DNA of 64,000 bases, taken from contig SNVD02003180.1 in NCBI GenBank assembly GCA_013180625.2, positions 109,264 through 173,263 on the forward strand. Reading direction: 5' to 3'. A program made the position numbers and the translations under genes. Each line of letters opens with the position of its first letter. The first letter of the stretch is position 1. This document shows, piece after piece, positions 48,972 through 60,425 of this stretch. The notes beneath the pieces were generated by a model. That model had not been told where the DNA came from. It did no database searches and worked only from the letters and a program-made list of their open reading frames with translations. This stretch comes from Boswellia sacra. Lineage: Eukaryota; Streptophyta; Magnoliopsida; Sapindales; Burseraceae.

Positions 48972-49479
48972 AAAGCTGAAAGTAACAAAATATTTGGTAC
49001 TAAAATTGGACTAAATTTTTTCTTTCGACCCTTTGTCCACCCAAGTATTTTGCAAATTAACACTAACACCCTTTCATTTAACTAAACATATTATTAAAAA
49101 TTTGGTCGCCACCTGAGTGTTGCTAAAATCTCACGTGACTGTCTCTAATCTTAAATTTTATTATTCATTATTCGTTTACAATCATTAAAAATTATATAAA
49201 AAATATAAAATTTATCGTATTTAGGCCTATAAAAATTACTTTATAAACTTTAAGTCTTTAAAGGTAATTTTTGTTATTCTAATTTAAAATTTTTGGATTT
49301 TTAGGATTTTAAATATTTTTAATAGTATATTTTTGATAAAAAATTTTAATAATTCTTAACTAAAAGAAAAGGTATGTGTGTGGGATGTTCAAAATTATAG
49401 ATGATCATATAAAACTTTAATAAATCATGCAGAAGGTTAGTGAATTACCCTAAAAATTTTAAATACTGAAATAGCATTA

Positions 49480-49527
<48 letters not shown>

Positions 49528-50061
49528 TTATCTCTTCGTTTTTATCCAAATCAACTTTCAACCTTGACAATTCACACAGTCCCAACAGTAGAAGAGCATC
49601 GAAGAGAAAAGGTACTACCATGCTCTATGCTTTTGAGATAATTCTCAAAGGTGGGGGACATCATAAATAATTGTAATCTATTTCCCTATCTCTTAAAAGC
49701 TTTCAAATTGACCCACCAGTAAATAGTTTTTTTCTTATGACAAGTTGGCCCACGAACCAAACAACAAGGGAAGCTCCAATCCCTTCACCAATTGATTTGA
49801 CTTCTCTTCCTCATCACTAGCATTGGAGGACATGCTGAATCAACAAAGAAAAAAGGGGGGAAGAAAACCAAAAAAACAAAAATAAAAAAGGCTACTTATG
49901 CTGATTAATGGTGTTGGTATATGTAGAAGAAAAAATTTAGGAAATTGAAAAAAAAAAAAAACTGTAGAAGTTAAAAACATTCTTGCAAATGTCATTAATT
50001 TCTTGGTCAAGGATGAGAAAGAATCATTCAGAAAAAACCATGGTATTTATAATCATGTTAG
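48972..50061. other. MLH1 upstream region
   Basis: Holds the MLH1 promoter by position, but no convincing TATA box is visible. Contains an (ATT)n microsatellite at 49481-49527 (about 15 units). No gene seen. Confidence 0.5.
49481..49527. repeat. (ATT)n microsatellite
   Basis: About 15.7 uninterrupted TTA units, 510 bases upstream of the MLH1 start codon. Confidence 0.92.
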
Positions 50062-50070
50062 TGGTTGTCT

Positions 50071-51244
50071 GCTGAGGCGGATCCAATGGAGGGCTAGCTT
50101 GGTCTATAGCCCGGCCTGGAATTTTGAAATTTTACAAAAATACCCCTTCAAGATAATTAATATAATATGCATTAACAAAACATTTACTTATCTTCAAGCT
50201 TCAACGGACCACTTTATTTCACTTTTCTCTCCGCTTTTTATCTATGAAATTTGTATCTTTTGGCTATCAAACTAAAGAATCTGAACATTCAAATGTTACC
50301 TCTTGGCTCTTACCTTTTAAAGTAATTGGTTTATTTGAAATAATTAATTTGAGATTAATCTATAAGTTTTAAAACTTAGTTTTTAACATGATATCTAATG
50401 GATTTTGATAAATCAAGTCATGTTGAGAATTTTTTTTAAAGTATTTAATTTTAAGTATAATTTTACTGTAGATTTGATTTGTGTTTTGTTGGTTTTATGA
50501 ATTAATATTAATGTTTTGTTTCAGTAATTGGTTATTTCTGTAGTATATTATGTAAGAAATATATATTACAAGTTCAATTAGATGATCAATAAAAAAAAAT
50601 TTAGATAGATATTGTGAAATACACAGGAATATTAATAATTTATTTACTTCTTAATGATTTTTTGGCAATTAGTCAATGATAATTAAAAATGTTATGAGTT
50701 ACGTACAAATTATTAAATAATAAAGTAAAACAATATTGAATAATCATTGAAAAACAATTTATTCATGGTATTGATTAGACAATGATTGATCAATTTTATG
50801 TTATAAAACAAGTAGTGCTATTTTTACAAACTATCCATACAAGCCTATTCATACAAATAGCAGATTATTGAATGATTATCACATTAATTAATGTAATTAA
50901 AATATGAAATTCACTCCTCCAATCAAGTCATGATGTTTCAATTTGTATGAGTGAAATCGTATGAATAGTTTGTAAAAATAATATTACTTATAAAATATTG
51001 TAGGGTATAACTTTAGTAGTTTTATTATCATCATCATCATTGGATATTTGTTTGGTATGGTGTTGGCATTTTAATTTTGTCTTTACCTATGTATAAAATA
51101 TGCATTTTGAGAGGTAAGGTTCCTTACATCTCCCTTTATGTCTTAGTATAAAATTTTAATTTTTTATTAATAAAATTCTTCCTACCATTAATATTCTCTT
51201 AATTAAATTCAGCCCAGCTTAAGAAAAATTCAAGGATCCGCCAA
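50071..51244. mobile_element. Non-autonomous Mutator-like element with 9-bp target duplication
   Basis: Flanked by the perfect 9-bp direct repeat TGGTTGTCT at 50062-50070 and 51245-51253, the size typical of Mutator-like elements. Short inverted ends share GGCGGATCC. No transposase. A smaller hAT-type MITE is nested inside at 50809-50987. Confidence 0.8.
50809..50987. mobile_element. 179-bp hAT-type MITE nested in the Mutator-like element
   Basis: Perfect 8-bp TTATAAAA lies at 50801-50808 and 50988-50995. The ends form an imperfect inverted repeat: GTAGTGCTATTTTTACAAAC and, reversed, GTAATATTATTTTTACAAAC, extending to about 30 bases. Confidence 0.85.
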
Positions 51245-51253
51245 TGGTTGTCT

Positions 51254-53240
51254 CCTATATTTTTTATGAATATTTGAATATAATATTGAAATCTTCGTGC
51301 GCTTGTTGTGTAAGCGTATGTGTGTTCATGGATTTATATTGTTTTAGAAAAAGTAAATGTAGCAAAATATAAAAACACTCACTTGTTTCTTTTATGTTTG
51401 TGCATATTTCTCAATTAAAAATATATATATTATTAAAAGATCGGCATTTGGTTCAATTTGTTTTTTATGTATTTGTATTTTTGAATATATAGTAAAGATA
51501 AAACATATATGTAGACTATTCATTATGGATTGAATGACATAATATGTAATTGTTGTATTATTTTATAGCAATGAAATATAGTAATGTTGGTAGCTAGTTA
51601 ATTAATCAAGTGATGCTTGTCTTTGGAGTCAAATTCACATAATTTTGCTTTAGCATAAAACAAATTTATCTCTTATTTAATGTCTCTTAAGGTGTCTACA
51701 AGTTATAGCTTTTAAATATATGTCAAGTTGCTTAATGTAGTACCCTGCACTTGCTCATATCGGAGAACAGAGAGATGAATAATATATGTTTAGAGTTCAA
51801 AGCACCATAAAAGGCATTAGTGTTGTCTAATGTGATTTGGTTTCTTTTCTTCATGACATGCTTTAATTGTATCATCCTTATCCGAATTTACAAATTCAAA
51901 AACCAATTTTGATGAACGTTTGGGTTCTTATTCTCCATGGTTTTTTTTTTTTTTAATGTTAATTGAGTCATTATTCAGATTTTAGGATTGTTTTTTCAAA
52001 TTTACTGAATTCGAAAACTATATAATTTGAAAATGTCTTAGATGTTAAAATGTTAAAAGAAAATTTTATAATATCATATACATGTTTGTAACGCTCTTGC
52101 AAATTTTTGAAGTCTTTTGAATTATGGTTTATCACCTAAAATTCCTATAACAAAGTTCTTCAAATTTCGGGATGGATTTTCTTTATATAAATTTTAGTAT
52201 CAACTTGTTATGTTCTTTTTATCTTTTGGATCTTGGAGATAGACTCCTAAAGGAACTGTTTCTTAATTGAATTTGGGAATTAAATTTGTGGTATTTCTTA
52301 TCTTTTGATTAGTTATTATTAGGCTAGATTAGTGATAACCAAATTGCATAAAAGACAATTTAAATACAATTAGCTTAACAAAGAATGAGTAGCATAAAAA
52401 AAAATTGAGACAACGAGGTTTAACTTGGTTTCGTTCTCAATAACCTACATCCACAGAGGCAATTTCAAGTTTGAGAATTTCACTATTTGTTAAAAAGATT
52501 ACGCCATGACTTACAGTTTGTAGACTCCCTCTATTCTAATGCCTAGTCTAGATCTTACACTATAGACTTTCTCGATGATAGGCTTCCACTGTTATAAAAC
52601 AGATTCTCTCTTTTTCTACTACCTAGTAACAGTAATCTTGTTCCTCTTGAACTATACCCTCGTGAACATTCTCCTTTCTTGAAAAACAAATTGGAACAAA
52701 ATACAATAACAAAAACAAATTGAAAAAAAAAGATAAATTAGAACATGTACATTAAGAAATGATGATTCATTTATCAATTTCAATGCTCTGAGAATGAACT
52801 CTCTCTAAATTGACAAATTGTCTCTGACTATTTGAAGCTTTTCTCTCACACTAGGATCTTATTTTGGATGCCTTCAACATGCTATTGTCTCCCTTTGTAT
52901 AGGTAGTCAAATTGATCAAGAGATTAGGAAATATTGCTCACGATTTCGAGTTTCGAAATTCACTTATGGAAATCATAATCATCATTAAGATCGAAGTTTG
53001 AGAACATCAAGGAGTGTGAATTCAAACTTGGTTATTCATTGTCCAAGAGCAGAGTTGAATGTGTATTCACTAGATTCACTAATGAATACGAAAAACTACA
53101 TATTAAATAAGTGATAAATTTATCATTTTACACTTAAAGTATGATTAACCATCTCAAAGTAAGCACATTCTATATTTTATCTTTGATAATAGTTTTGTTT
53201 TCAATTAATGATTAAATAACCTTTTCTTCATTCAAGTTTG
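51254..53240. other. Spacer with no recognised gene
   Basis: AT-rich, no credible ORF, no repeat ends recognised. Confidence 0.5.
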
Positions 53241-53250
53241 ATAAAATGGG

Positions 53251-53438
53251 GGCTTTTGTTACAGTACATCAGATGTACGATACATCAATTTAAATTGTAT
53301 AAAAGTTATAAATGAGTGTATAAAAATTGCAAAATTATAAAAAATATATAAAAGTTGTATTTTATATAATTATTTACAACTTTTATACTATATTAGAAAT
53401 TGATGTATTGATACATTCAATGTACAGTAGTATGACAC
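53251..53438. mobile_element. 188-bp MITE with 10-bp flanking repeat
   Basis: The direct repeat ATAAAATGGG occurs at 53241-53250 and 53439-53448. About 40 bases at each end are imperfect inverted repeats, with ACAGTACATCAGATGTACG opposed to ACTGTACATTGAATGTATC read in reverse, and ATACATCAATTT shared. Target size of 9-10 bp suggests a Mutator-type MITE. Confidence 0.82.
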
Positions 53439-53792
53439 ATAAAATGGGCATAACTTTTTATCTATAACTCCTATTGATACGATTCTTGTGTCTGCAAAAA
53501 CCTTATTCAATTTTCTACAAAAATGTATCAAGAAAGATTTCAGTATCTGGATGTTTGGTGGGGCAAAAATTGGGCCGAATACAACTATCTGCAGTTGCTA
53601 CTTAGCCCACATATGCTTCAGTAACTTTTTGAATACATATGAGCTAGTACTTTCTAGAAAGCTGAGACAATTATCTACAACTTTTATGAAGATATTTGGA
53701 AGAAATTCTGAATATTTAAGTGCTAAATTCAATGGTCAAATTCGATGCAAGATGAGAAGTCCATGATTGTCAATAATTCACCAATTACTTTT

Positions 53793-54345
53793 ACAATTTG
53801 ATGACCCACAATCGTTGACAATTACCCCTCCAAATATAACTATAAATAAAGAGATGTTGTAAGCCCATGGAGAGCCTTTTCTTCCCTTTTTTGGGTTTAG
53901 TTGCAGATTCTAAGTTGATAGAATACCTTCCTTTCTTTAGAGAAATAGTTGAATACCTTTCTTTCTTTAGACAAATAGTTTGTATCCTTATTTTCTTCAA
54001 TTAATATTATCATGCCTATTTATCTTTAATTTTTTTTCTCATTTATATTATGCATAACTAGTTTTCATATGCTAAGGTGAGGAAATAATGATTTACCAGA
54101 CTCTTAAACAAGGACTTAAAGATTATATATGTAAGTGGTTTATGTTGAATGTTTTATATTTATCTTCCTCTTTCTTTCATGTTATTTGTTTATGGTTGGC
54201 TTTGCCACCTATTCTTTTTATGTTATCTGTTAATGGTTGGCTTTGTCACTTTTTATGTTATTTGTTGATGGTTGGCTTTGCCACCTATTCTTTTTTATGT
54301 CAAATAGTCTCATTTCTTCTTTATTTCATTTTTTTAAGTGGGTCT
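53793..54345 (+). repeat. Left arm of large inverted repeat (LTR-like)
   Basis: Opposed to 54955-55405. Shared landmarks are ACAATTACCCCT, AACTATAAATA with AGATGTTGTAAGCCCATGGA, TGATTTACCAGACTCTTAAA, and repeated GGTTGGCTTTGCCACCTATT. A TATA-like box at about 53838 suggests an LTR. Within the arm a block of about 60 bases is itself repeated near 54190-54300. Confidence 0.8.
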
Positions 54346-54819
54346 TGATCCATTATAAATAATCCTTGGCATAATAAATGCTTGATTCCTTTCTAGACGT
54401 CGTTTGGTTCTACTATCACCTAGTAAGGAATATTGATTTGTTGTAGACATATGTTGATTGACACAATGGTTACTTAAACCCATTTACAATAATGTTTTAA
54501 TTCTTGGTAATAAAAGAAAGTAAATATAATTCATATATCTAAAATGGGCTTCATTGTTATAATTTTTTATTAAAATCTCTTTAATGTGTGGATTCCAACT
54601 GATTTATACAAGAGTCAAATTTATCATTAATTAATACACCAAGAGTGGATCCCCTAACCTTAGCATGCATTTTCATTGTTGAACACATTTTAATTCACAA
54701 ATTCTAATTTATTGTTCAATTAATTTTAGTTTCACAAAGCAACAATTTTTGGGAACTAGGTTATAATTATTTTAGAACTAAATAATATCGTCCTTTCATT
54801 TGGCAATCCTATTGGGATC

Positions 54820-54905
54820 GACCTCGTATACTCCTGGATCTATATTCCAGTTGATTCATGCACTTGCAAGTTTAATTAAAACAAATTTTTGGTGACGTTG
54901 CTAGG
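54820..54905 (+). mobile_element. Degenerate gypsy-type LTR end and primer-binding site
   Basis: TCATGCACTTGCAAG and then TTTTTGGTGACGTTGCTAGG closely resemble the LTR-to-leader junction of Athila/TAT-like gypsy elements, where the primer-binding site matches tRNA-Asp. Several bases differ from the intact type at the right edge of the window. Confidence 0.6.
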
Positions 54906-54954
54906 GATTGCGATAGAAACACCATTTGGATCGGTAATTCTTCCACTAGTTCTA

Positions 54955-55405
54955 AATTTTGCACAAAAAGAACAGGTGGCAAGGCCAACCATCAACAAAT
55001 AAAATAAATAGAATAGGTGGCAATCAATGGATAACATAAAAAGAAATAGGAAGATAAATTTAAAAAACATCTAATGTAAATAACTTAGGGATATAATCTT
55101 TAAGTCCTTGTTTAAGAGTCTAGTAAATCATTATTTGCTCACCAAGAGTTTTATCCTATCAGTTAGCATATGAAGATTAGTGATGCTTAATATAAATGAG
55201 AAGGCAAATATAAGTATAAAGCGGCATGATAATATTAATGGAATAAAATAAGGATACAAAATATCTATCAACTTAGAATCCCAACAAAACAAAAATAAAG
55301 AGAAAAGGAAGAAAAGACTCTTCATGGGCTTGCAACATCATTCTATTTATAGTTACATTTTGTAGGGGTAATTGACAACAATTTTAGGTGATCAAATTAA
55401 GGGAA
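54955..55405 (-). repeat. Right arm of large inverted repeat (LTR-like)
   Basis: Reverse-complement partner of 53793-54345. The loop between arms is about 600 bases and holds the degenerate primer-binding site. Arms are diverged, at roughly 85% by eye. Confidence 0.8.
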
Positions 55406-55839
55406 AATTAATTGTCAAAGGGAAAATTAAAAAAATAGACAGAATTAGGGGACTTCGACACATTCTGAAAAATTTTCATACCATAGACACTTTGTGAAAA
55501 AAATGACTAAAATACCCTTATGTAATTCAATTTAGAAAACAAAGAAAGAAGTGAACAAAACAAAGAAACCAGTCACTCCTTCCTTTCCTTCGTGCACTGT
55601 CCGAAACAATCTTCAACAGCTGAAGTTGAGCAACAAGGTAAGAAAAGTTTTCCTTAATCTCTCTCTAAATGGCATGAAAATTTCAGTAGGTTGTAATGTT
55701 TTCGTTATTTATTATTTTGGTAACTGTCAACCATATTATGTAGCTTAAAATAAGGATATATATGTGAACTAAGATTAGAGATAGTGCGGTTTTTGTCAAA
55801 ATTTGCTGGAAATTGTCAATCGTTTTAAGAAAATCTGGT

Positions 55840-56125
55840 ATCGTAGTCGACGGGGAAGAAGACGAGTTTGTCGAGCCTCATCGCTCGATGCGTCAGATAG
55901 TCTCTCGACATGTCGAATGGTCATGTCAAATGTCAAGGGGTTGTGTCAAGTTTGTGCGTCGAGTGGAGTGTCGAACGTGTCGGTTGTCAGATGTAAATTT
56001 CGTCGAGTTCGTGTGTCAAGTATATGTGTCGCGTTAGTCGAGCGTCGATCGTCATGCATCACGTGTCGAGTTTATGGTCGTGTCGAGTGTCGAGTGTTTA
56101 ACATTGAGTTTCGTCCAGCTGTTTA
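55840..56125. repeat. CpG-rich GTCGA/TCGTGT-rich tract
   Basis: The motif GTCGAG or close variants recurs many times, with many CpG dinucleotides, in an otherwise CpG-poor, AT-rich neighbourhood. Short ORFs in several frames are composition effects. Function unknown; it adjoins the left end of the gypsy LTR at 56215. Confidence 0.7.
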
Positions 56126-56214
56126 GGTAGAAATGTCGTTTTTGTGACTTTTGTAAGCAATTTCGTAATAATTTTTTGTCCACGGACCTTATATCATATG
56201 TCTCTATCATGTAG

Positions 56215-57628
56215 TGATGCGTTCGAAACTAGCAAGTATACTAGTCGCACAAGTAATAAAGTGATGAGTAAGATATCGTTCCCACGAGGATTGATTCTAA
56301 TTGAATTTGTTATTTCCAGCAACAATTAACTAAATAGGTGGTTTTGTTGGTTGATTAACTAGATGAAAAACTGAATACTACGGTAATTAATGAATAACAC
56401 AATACAAACTTAATTGAAATGGGAATTAATCAATGATAGAAATCTGGTTAAGGGATCATTATCCACCATAAGATATGGATTTGCGAATTAATTGTAGAAT
56501 TATCATCCAATTGCACCATTGAAATTATCAACTGTAGATAACAATAAGCTCTGTTATCCCAATCTTTCCTTACTTTGTTGTTAAATAAAACAAGCTCTTT
56601 ATTTAATCTCTATCCATTAAACAACCTAGAACAAGCTCTCTAAATTTAATTCAATGGATGCATTACGCAAAGAAAGACAGGTTGATCTAAGCAATAAATA
56701 CACAAGCTCGGATTATTTAACTTAGGTTATATTCTCCAATTGCAATCTCTGATCACAATTTTGCTACAAATGATTAGAAATTCAAGACAATTACGGATCA
56801 AGATTTCTAATCTAGCAATAGAAAATATCCAGATTATAATCAGTTGGCCACCCAAATATAATCCAGCAAGCAATCATAAGCATTAAACATGGGAAAATAC
56901 AAGCAACTTCAATTAGAGAATTGTATAACAATTCCTTGCACAATCAATTCACAAAAACCATATCAAGGGCTTTGAAATCACCCTCAACCAATTCAGATTT
57001 AGTTATACATATTCAGATAGAATACAAATACAATACAATATGGAGACATTCCATAAAATGAGAGGGAAAGGGAAACTTAGCAAATTTGATGAAATCTATT
57101 AGGATTTGTAGTTCTTCCTCTTTCCAAGCCTTCAATCTCCTTCAAGAACTCCAAGAGATGAGAGAAATCCAAAAATGCAGCCTCCTCCCACGTTTTTCCT
57201 CTTCAAGTTGTCAAAATAAAACCCTAAAATGTGTTTAAATACTCTGCTACAGTAACTTGCTACAGTGCCCGTATTATACATGCTACAGTGCTTGTGGAAT
57301 TATATTTCTATACATCTCACACTGTTTTGATTACAACTTTTGGTACACTGAATGGATTATAAACCGTAAATTTCTCCAGAAAATAGACTTCGAGAGCTTT
57401 CCAACGGTATATAACATGTCATCGGGTTCATTGTATATCAATACAATTAAATCCGAGAAGATCACTGCTAGCAGAGGTGAAAATGAAGGGTTTTACTCCA
57501 TTTTTGTGCAAGTTGCTCCAAAACTCCTACAAACATCAAAACACACAAAAACATAAAAATACCACGGACTATAGCAAAGAAACATGGACGAATTGATATA
57601 AAAGTAATACATAAATAGACACCTATCA
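56215..57628 (-). mobile_element. 3' LTR of the non-autonomous gypsy-like element, 1,414 bp
   Basis: On the minus strand it begins TGATAGGTGTC directly after the polypurine tract and ends TTCGAACGCATCA. It contains a repeated GCTACAGT phrase near 57246-57285 and the ACTTGTGCGACTAGTATACT and CTCGTGGGAACGATA phrases common in Athila/TAT-like LTRs. The predicted 5-bp target duplication is TGTAG at 56210-56214. The 5' LTR lies just beyond the right edge, so LTR identity and the second target copy cannot be checked here. Confidence 0.8.
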
Positions 57629-57645
57629 AATTCCCCCGCACTTAG
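57629..57645 (-). promoter_or_regulatory. Polypurine tract of the gypsy-like element
   Basis: On the minus strand, AAGTGCGGGGGAATT directly precedes the LTR start TGATAGG. Position and composition are typical of the family. Confidence 0.8.
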
Positions 57646-58319
57646 ACTTTGCTAGTCCTCGAGCAACTAAAATGATATGAAACAAAACTAAACCGAAACA
57701 GAATCAAAGAAAAATTAAAACACACACAAATGCTTCAACTTGCAAATAGGCCTCAATGATTGTACTTAATTATAACCCAAGGAAAACTTCAAAATAATGC
57801 ACTTGATCAACAATTTTATCTCAACTATTAGTTTCGCTTCACTTCAATTCCTCAAGTGTGTGTGTGTAGAGCCATTCTCACCTAATCACTTGTAACCCGG
57901 ATGAGTTTATGCTTAAAAATGAATCATATTTAATAGTGAAGATGTGTGTATAAATGAACTCCATAGGCTGCTTTTCAAGTCACTCTCCACTAATGTAGAC
58001 ATGTACAACACCAAGGATCAAGTAGGACTTTATTAAGCTTGTAACGTTTGGCTTGGGTGAAGGTATGATCAAGGATAATAATTTGGCTTAAATCACCCAC
58101 AAACACATAAATCATTCAAGATTATGTAGAGCTCAACCCTATAACACACTTTATTTTAATTCACCAGGTTACTCCCCCAAACTTATTTAGAACACTCAAT
58201 CTTTTTTTTTTTTCTCTTCTCTTCTTCTTCTTTTTTTTGTAGAAAACAAAAGAAACTACACCCCCACACTTTGTTGTTTCATTCTTTTTAAGAACAGCCA
58301 AGGGTATAAAACTCTTTTT

Positions 58320-58400
58320 CTTTTCTTTTTTTTTTTAACTGCAATTCCACTCCCCCACACTTAAACAATACATTGTCCTCAATGTTTAAGTACGTGGAAG
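58320..58400 (-). other. Gypsy-family 3' internal signature
   Basis: On the minus strand, ACATTGAGGACAATGTATTG is followed by TTTAAGTGTGGGGGAGTG. This phrase is typical of the region between pol and 3' LTR in Athila/TAT-like elements. It bounds the foreign block on its downstream side. Confidence 0.7.
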
Positions 58401-59621
58401 ATAAGTACAGATTTTTCTCTCTCTCTTTTTTTTTTACAAACTTTATAAAACTCACTTGCATTGCTCATGGCACAATCCAACCTCCTCTAACTTCCCAAAA
58501 CCCCAGAAAACAAAATAAAAAAAGTTTTTTTTTTTTCCCCCCCAAAATGTAATTGCGAATGATTTATATGCTCATAGGTAAGGGATAAACTGTTTGGAAC
58601 AAATTCAATTGAGATTAGGAAATCTTTTAGTGAGGTAACAAAGAAAAAGGTTTACAGAGACTCAAAGGGGTAACTAGGGATCAATTTTAGTCAAGGTTGG
58701 CTCTTAGGCTCAAACGATCCAAAGAGGCCTAAATCATTTCCCTAATGTTGCAGCAGTCTAGGATTTTTCCCTCGAGTGACCATCAAACAAGTTCTATAAT
58801 CTATATTAAAATCTTGAAAAAAAAAAAACACTTAAATTACATAAACTTTCTCTAAGTAAACAATACTCATGATATGGCTCGGTGCTCATTTGGTGCAAGG
58901 AATCAAAGGTAAGCAAAGCTAATGATTTTAAGCACAAAGATCCATGCATCGTTTATCATTTTCCAAGAGTTATTCTTAATTCAATCATTATCTTATCATC
59001 GACCCACAAAATGCAAGAAAAGAGGTACGTGGCTTTGTTTCACCTGAGTCAAGATTGTATATTTCAACAATCCTTAGGACCAGTAGCCCGCAGACTTAAG
59101 GTTTCCAGCCTATATACCTTGATTATGAAGGAAAAAACAAGAAACAAGACAATTCAAACAACATGAAATAAACAAACTACAGATTTATTGAGAGAGAATG
59201 CGTTTCAAGAGTTAAGAAAACCTCATATTCTGCCATTCTCAGGTTTTTCCACAATGTTTTTTTTTTCGAATCGAACTGATAAAGACAAAAACACACAACA
59301 ACTCGAAATTACATAAAACTAAACTTACTCAGAAAATAATAAAGTCCAACAAATCAGCAAACGCAAACAAGTCAGTTAGAATGGATCTAAAAAGTTTAGA
59401 ATTTAGCCTCCTTATTCAGCCATTATGGATTAAAGAAATCCAGAATGCGTTTCAAGAGAACTTGAACTTTTTAAGCCACCACTCTAAAAAACGAGATTAG
59501 AAAATATTACCTGGGACGAAAGAAATAACCTGAAAAAGCTCAAAAGAAATAACATGAAAACTCTCAAATAAACACAATAAAAAGAAAGTAAACAAAAACG
59601 AAGCAAACCAATAGATAGAGA

Positions 59622-60272
59622 TTACAGATAGAGCGTTAAATCCAGTCTACGCCTTTTATTGCCTTCTCCAAACCAATCTATCCGAGCCGTTGTTGGATCA
59701 GGCGAATAGACGAATTCTTGGAGTTTATCAATTAACTCCCCTGCAGTTGAAGCTGTAACCAGGATTTGCCTCGCCGACGGTGAGATGAAGTTTTTTTCTA
59801 CAGCTTGATCAAGAAAGGACAACAAACCATCAAAAAAATTATTGACATTTAACAAACCAATGGGTTTTTTATGGATGTTTAGCTGTGCCCAAGAGGTGAT
59901 TTGAAATATCTCCTCTAATGTGCCATAACCACCAGGTAAAGCTATAAATGCATCGGACTTAACAATCATATGTGCAATACGCTCATGCATGCTAGAGACT
60001 TGTAACTCTTCCCCGATTGTGTTTCCTACGATATCTCGCACAGCTAATGGTTTAGGGATAATGCCGAGAACTTTACTTCCTCCCAAGGATACAGCTGTCG
60101 ACACACACCCCATTAACCCAAGACTACCCTCTCCATAAATCAAATGAATACCCCTCGCAGCTAATGTCCTACCAAGATCAAGAGCTGCTGTTGTTAACTC
60201 TCCATCTTTTCCAAATTGCGATCCACAAAATACGCATATATTTTGGAATCGCCGAATTGGTGTTTTCTCCAT
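59622..60272 (-). CDS. LOG: LOG-type cytokinin riboside 5'-monophosphate phosphoribohydrolase, intronless, inside a retroelement
   Basis: A single uninterrupted ORF of 216 aa. LOG enzymes release active cytokinin base from the nucleotide in one step, usually in cytosol and nucleus. Family features: NICVFCGS (11-18), LGLMG (51-55), MHER with the key arginine at 98, and the signature PGGYGTLEE (113-121); length matches typical plant LOGs. Differences: usual YGGGS reads YGEGS (Glu48); the lysine normally after Arg98 is Ile99; the usual VITWAQLG reads ITSWAQLN. A basic KRRR (206-209) precedes the C-terminus. Plant LOG genes normally have several introns; none remain, which suggests origin through an RNA copy. 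It lies between two gypsy-family signatures, so it is inferred to be captured cargo. Activity is uncertain because of Glu48 and Ile99. Confidence 0.92.
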   Translation of the reverse strand: MEKTPIRRFQNICVFCGSQFGKDGELTTAALDLGRTLAARGIHLIYGEGSLGLMGCVSTAVSLGGSKVLGIIPKPLAVRDIVGNTIGEELQVSSMHERIAHMIVKSDAFIALPGGYGTLEEIFQITSWAQLNIHKKPIGLLNVNNFFDGLLSFLDQAVEKNFISPSARQILVTASTAGELIDKLQEFVYSPDPTTARIDWFGEGNKRRRLDLTLYL

Positions 60273-60377
60273 TTCTACAAGTGCTCTAACCTTGTGTAAG
60301 ACAATGATGCACGTTAGGTAATATGCTTTTCAAGTGCAAGACAGGTTCTAATAATGACATTTGAAAATATGGAGAAT

Positions 60378-60390
60378 GGATATATACACA
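60378..60390 (-). promoter_or_regulatory. TATA-like box upstream of LOG
   Basis: On the minus strand, GTGTATATATCC, about 110 bases before the LOG start codon and downstream of the G-box array; a plausible core promoter. Confidence 0.5.
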
Positions 60391-60425
60391 CGTAAAACTC
60401 TCAAATTTGACACATGGGGACATAA

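Noticed and set aside
48736..49014. Plus-strand ORF opposite MLH1 exon 1
   Set aside because: Antisense shadow of a confident exon; no independent features.
54088..54348. Possible membrane-protein ORF of 86 codons
   Set aside because: It reads through short tandem blocks inside an LTR-like inverted-repeat arm; hydrophobicity reflects T-richness.
55803..56126. Overlapping 107- and 74-codon ORFs with Arg, Ser and Cys
   Set aside because: They arise from the GTCGA-rich tract, which is open in several frames; no family resemblance.
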